Assembly: GCA_017937655.1 (NCBI GenBank)
Contig: JAGBDE010000016.1
Location: 1-62,674, forward strand
Source: Clostridia bacterium
GTDB taxonomy: Bacteria; Bacillota; Clostridia; Christensenellales; Aristaeellaceae
Reading direction: 5' to 3'
DNA: 62,674 nucleotides
In this document: in pieces, positions 61,030-62,674 of the stretch
Numbering within the stretch: position 1 is the first letter of the stretch
How the letters are laid out: each line of letters opens with the position of its first letter
Translations under genes and position numbers: made by a program
The notes under the pieces: generated by a model
Databases searched by the model: none
Seen by the model: the letters and a program-made list of their open reading frames with translations, nothing else
Told to the model about the DNA's origin: nothing

Positions 61030-61646
61030 TCCTCCCAGACCTTATCCAGTTGTTCCTCGGTCAGTTCATGCCAGCTGTTGGCCTCGCCCTTAGCGGACAC
61101 AGGGCACATGGCCGCGCACACGCCGTAGCTGGAAAGGCAGACCATTTGCTCCGCATAAGCCATGCCCGTATCCAAATCGGCCTGAATTTCTACCCGAATG
61201 CGGTTCATTTCTGCATCGGAGATCAAGCCGTCCTCATACTGCTCGTTGGCTGTTTTCATGCGGGTTCTCATGTTGTTGCTGTGACGATCAGACTTGAGCT
61301 TGAGCGCAGCATAGTCCTCCACGCCCAGAACATTGCCGTTTTCATTCTCCAGCACGTAAACGTTGTTGCTTCCCATGGACAAAATGAACAGATGGCCTTT
61401 CTGGGGCACGCTTTTCAGCGCAAAGCCATCGGCCAAGGTATAACCCACCTGGGCGTCCAGCTTCTCCGTGCCCTGGAAAGCATAATGATACACCCGATCA
61501 ACGCCATAAGGTTCGCCGGCGGCCCGCCAGGCATTCTGGTAGAACGCATCCACCTCGTTTTTGCCGCAGGCGGTCATGGAAAGCAGCATTGCCGCACAGA
61601 GCAGCAGGCACAAAAAGCGTTTGCAAGCCGGTTTTACAGAAGTCAT
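61026..61646 (-). CDS. Lipoprotein of unknown function
   Basis: A 206-residue lipoprotein with a signal sequence ending LLSMTAC (lipobox Cys27), then a mature part with no known domain. Two small beta segments (KGHLFILSMGSNNVYVLENENG) precede a helical section (DRHSNNMRTRMKTANEQYEDG) and a C-terminal region with three Cys (CLSSYGVCAAMC). First gene of an operon with the metallo-hydrolase (four-base overlap). A role in the same extracytoplasmic process is likely. Confidence 0.75.
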   Translation of the reverse strand: MTSVKPACKRFLCLLLCAAMLLSMTACGKNEVDAFYQNAWRAAGEPYGVDRVYHYAFQGTEKLDAQVGYTLADGFALKSVPQKGHLFILSMGSNNVYVLENENGNVLGVEDYAALKLKSDRHSNNMRTRMKTANEQYEDGLISDAEMNRIRVEIQADLDTGMAYAEQMVCLSSYGVCAAMCPVSAKGEANSWHELTEEQLDKVWED

Positions 61647-61694
61647 CGTTGTTCTCCTTCGTATGGATTTTGTTTTTGGAAAAACATCTGTCCT

Positions 61695-61724
61695 ATTATA
61701 TCATTCGCAGGAGCATGTTCACAA
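61695..61724 (-). promoter_or_regulatory. Promoter of the lipoprotein operon
   Basis: Minus-strand TTGTGA (61719-61724), 18 bases, perfect TATAAT (61695-61700). Confidence 0.65.
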
Positions 61725-61748
61725 GCAGAATTTTTCCGGCATTTCCTC

Positions 61749-61776
61749 TTGCTTCCAGCGTTTTCCGTGCTATAAT
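61749..61776 (+). promoter_or_regulatory. Promoter of the FUSC-like gene
   Basis: TTGCTT (61749-61754), 16 bases, perfect TATAAT (61771-61776) with upstream TGC. Confidence 0.65.
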
Positions 61777-61816
61777 AGGCTTCGTGCTTTCAAAAGCGAA
61801 ACGAAAGAGGGATTTT

Positions 61817-62368
61817 ATGGACATTGCCGGACATCACCTTCAGCTGCACATCGGGCTGCGGAACATCAAAACCGCTCTGGCGGCCACGCTGTGCGCGCTG
61901 CTTTACTTCCTGGTGGATCGCAACCCCACCTTTGCCTGCATCGGCACCATTTTTGGCATGGGCAGCGATATGAGCAACTCCCGTCTCAACGGCGGCAACC
62001 GCTTCTTTGGCACCATTATCGGCGGCCTGTTGGGCATGGGGCTGTTCCGCATTTACATCATCTTCTACCCCGACGGCGCCATGAAGCTGCCCTTGCTGCC
62101 GTTTTTGTTTGTGGGCGTGATCCTGCTGATCCTGATCAGCGTGCTGTTCCGCTGGCCCGGCGCAGTCCAGCCCGGCGGCGTGGTGCTGTGCATCATCCTG
62201 TTCAACACGCCCGTGGCCACCTACATCAGCTACTCCCTGGCCCGCATGCTGGACACCGGCATCGGCGTGGCCATTGCCCTGCTGGTCAACTGGCTCCTGC
62301 CCCGGGACAGGCTGGTGCAATGGCTCCGGCTGCATCAGAAGGAAAACGAAACCAGCGTTTCTGAATAA
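61817..62368 (+). CDS. FUSC/aromatic-acid-exporter-like membrane protein
   Basis: A 183-residue protein with four to six hydrophobic segments: LRNIKTALAATLCALLYFLV at the start, GNRFFGTIIGGLLGMGLF (about 56-74), two spans about 92-115 and 122-142, and one near 150-165. The pattern RNIKTALA...GTIIGG is typical of the FUSC/YgaE (ArAE) family of aromatic acid or fusaric acid exporters; it is the membrane part only, without the large cytoplasmic domain. ATG at 61817 follows GAGGG. Confidence 0.75.
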   Translation: MDIAGHHLQLHIGLRNIKTALAATLCALLYFLVDRNPTFACIGTIFGMGSDMSNSRLNGGNRFFGTIIGGLLGMGLFRIYIIFYPDGAMKLPLLPFLFVGVILLILISVLFRWPGAVQPGGVVLCIILFNTPVATYISYSLARMLDTGIGVAIALLVNWLLPRDRLVQWLRLHQKENETSVSE

Positions 62369-62375
62369 GCAAAGG

Positions 62376-62410
62376 ATCCCCCTCGTCTGATGGTGAGGGG
62401 GATGTTTTTT
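62376..62410 (+). terminator. Terminator of the FUSC-like gene
   Basis: Perfect 9-bp stem ATCCCCCTC/GAGGGGGAT (62376-62384 with 62395-62403) followed by G and six T residues. Confidence 0.9.
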
Positions 62411-62416
62411 GGTAAA

Positions 62417-62454
62417 CCAAAACCCCCTCCCGCCCAATCAGGCAGGAGGGGGTT
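62417..62454 (-). terminator. Terminator of gap
   Basis: Perfect 10-bp stem AACCCCCTCC/GGAGGGGGTT (62421-62430 with 62445-62454); on the minus strand T residues follow. Confidence 0.8.
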
Positions 62455-62520
62455 GTTTATCGTACCTACGCACCGACCTCTGCGCAAAGCGCAGTGATGG
62501 GTGCAGGGTGAAAACCCTGC

Positions 62521-62674
62521 TTAGGCCAGCTCAGCGAAGTACTTGATGGTGCGGACCATCTGAGAGGTGTAGCTGTTCTCGTTGTCGTACCAGGACACGA
62601 CCTGCACCTGATAGGTGTCTTCGTCGATCTTGGCGACCATGGTCTGGGTGGCATCGAACAGGGAGCCGTACTTC
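62521..62674 (-). CDS. gap: Glyceraldehyde-3-phosphate dehydrogenase (3' end only)
   Basis: The last 50 codons of GAPDH, ending at TAA (62521-62523); the rest lies outside the window. The tail [18 protein letters not shown] is diagnostic of the NAD-binding/catalytic C-terminal helix of the GapA family. The enzyme oxidises glyceraldehyde-3-phosphate in glycolysis. Its terminator is at 62417-62454. Confidence 0.95.
   Translation of the reverse strand, partial: KYGSLFDATQTMVAKIDEDTYQVQVVSWYDNENSYTSQMVRTIKYFAELA

Overview
The window reads as a chromosomal segment of an anaerobic Gram-positive Clostridia-type bacterium, probably a fibre-degrading gut or rumen member. The evidence is the high-GC Firmicutes-style gene content, strong AGGAGG ribosome sites with some GTG/TTG starts, sigma-A promoters of the TTGACA/TATAAT type, the dgt-dnaG-rpoD-trmK-Nif3 order, a SpoIID/LytB protein, a CotH protein, and several plant-polysaccharide hydrolases (GH26, GH5, GH43). 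I cannot name the genus from the sequence alone. No rRNA, tRNA, CRISPR array, prophage or transposase gene was recognised.

Layout. 1-8.5 kb: the 5' end of rpsB, a DUF1461 membrane protein with tsaD and an NlpC/P60-like hydrolase, an AT-rich secreted protein of unknown function, a YetF/DUF4363 operon, a SanA-like protein and a surface 5'-nucleotidase lipoprotein. 8.48-8.77 kb is a small element with perfect 15-bp terminal inverted repeats and four internal hairpins. 8.8-11 kb: an ECF sigma/anti-sigma pair, then a zinc-ribbon protein preceded by its own promoter and a leader of about 240 nt whose ends pair (candidate structured RNA). 11.3-12.1 kb: a surface Ig-like protein.

12.4-25.8 kb is the centrepiece, a nine-gene minus-strand locus. 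It encodes a 978-residue membrane-anchored solute-binding protein with duplicated beta-sandwich modules, two permease pairs (one permease carries an extra N-terminal domain), an NHL-repeat protein, a YIP1 membrane protein, a large DUF5696 protein and a second solute-binding protein. There is no ATPase gene. A strong consensus promoter drives the first gene and a second promoter drives the last. It probably captures, trims and imports an oligosaccharide, with the ATPase supplied from elsewhere. Flanking GH26 (cytosolic), GH5 (secreted) and GH43 (cytosolic) enzymes, a TetR regulator and a LacI regulator with a palindromic site on its own promoter suggest mannan/glucan/xylan-type substrates, but the actual substrate is unknown.

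33-43.6 kb: an NSS transporter with a DUF3795 protein, then the housekeeping run dgt-like, dnaG, rpoD, trmK, Nif3-like, a coiled-coil zinc-ribbon protein, pdp and an RsuA-type pseudouridine synthase. 43.6-47 kb is a second unusual cluster: a Gly/Ser-rich repeat protein, a two-span membrane protein with a GrpE-like tail, and an Hsp70-like ATPase with a C-terminal membrane hairpin. 47-56 kb: an RlmI-type methyltransferase, prfB (without the usual programmed frameshift), secA, a DUF4230 protein, a HIT-like protein and a SpoIID/LytB protein. 56-62.7 kb: GH43, an AT-rich CotH protein, an operon of lipoprotein, ComEC-like metallo-hydrolase and acetyltransferase, an FUSC-like membrane protein, and the 3' end of gap.
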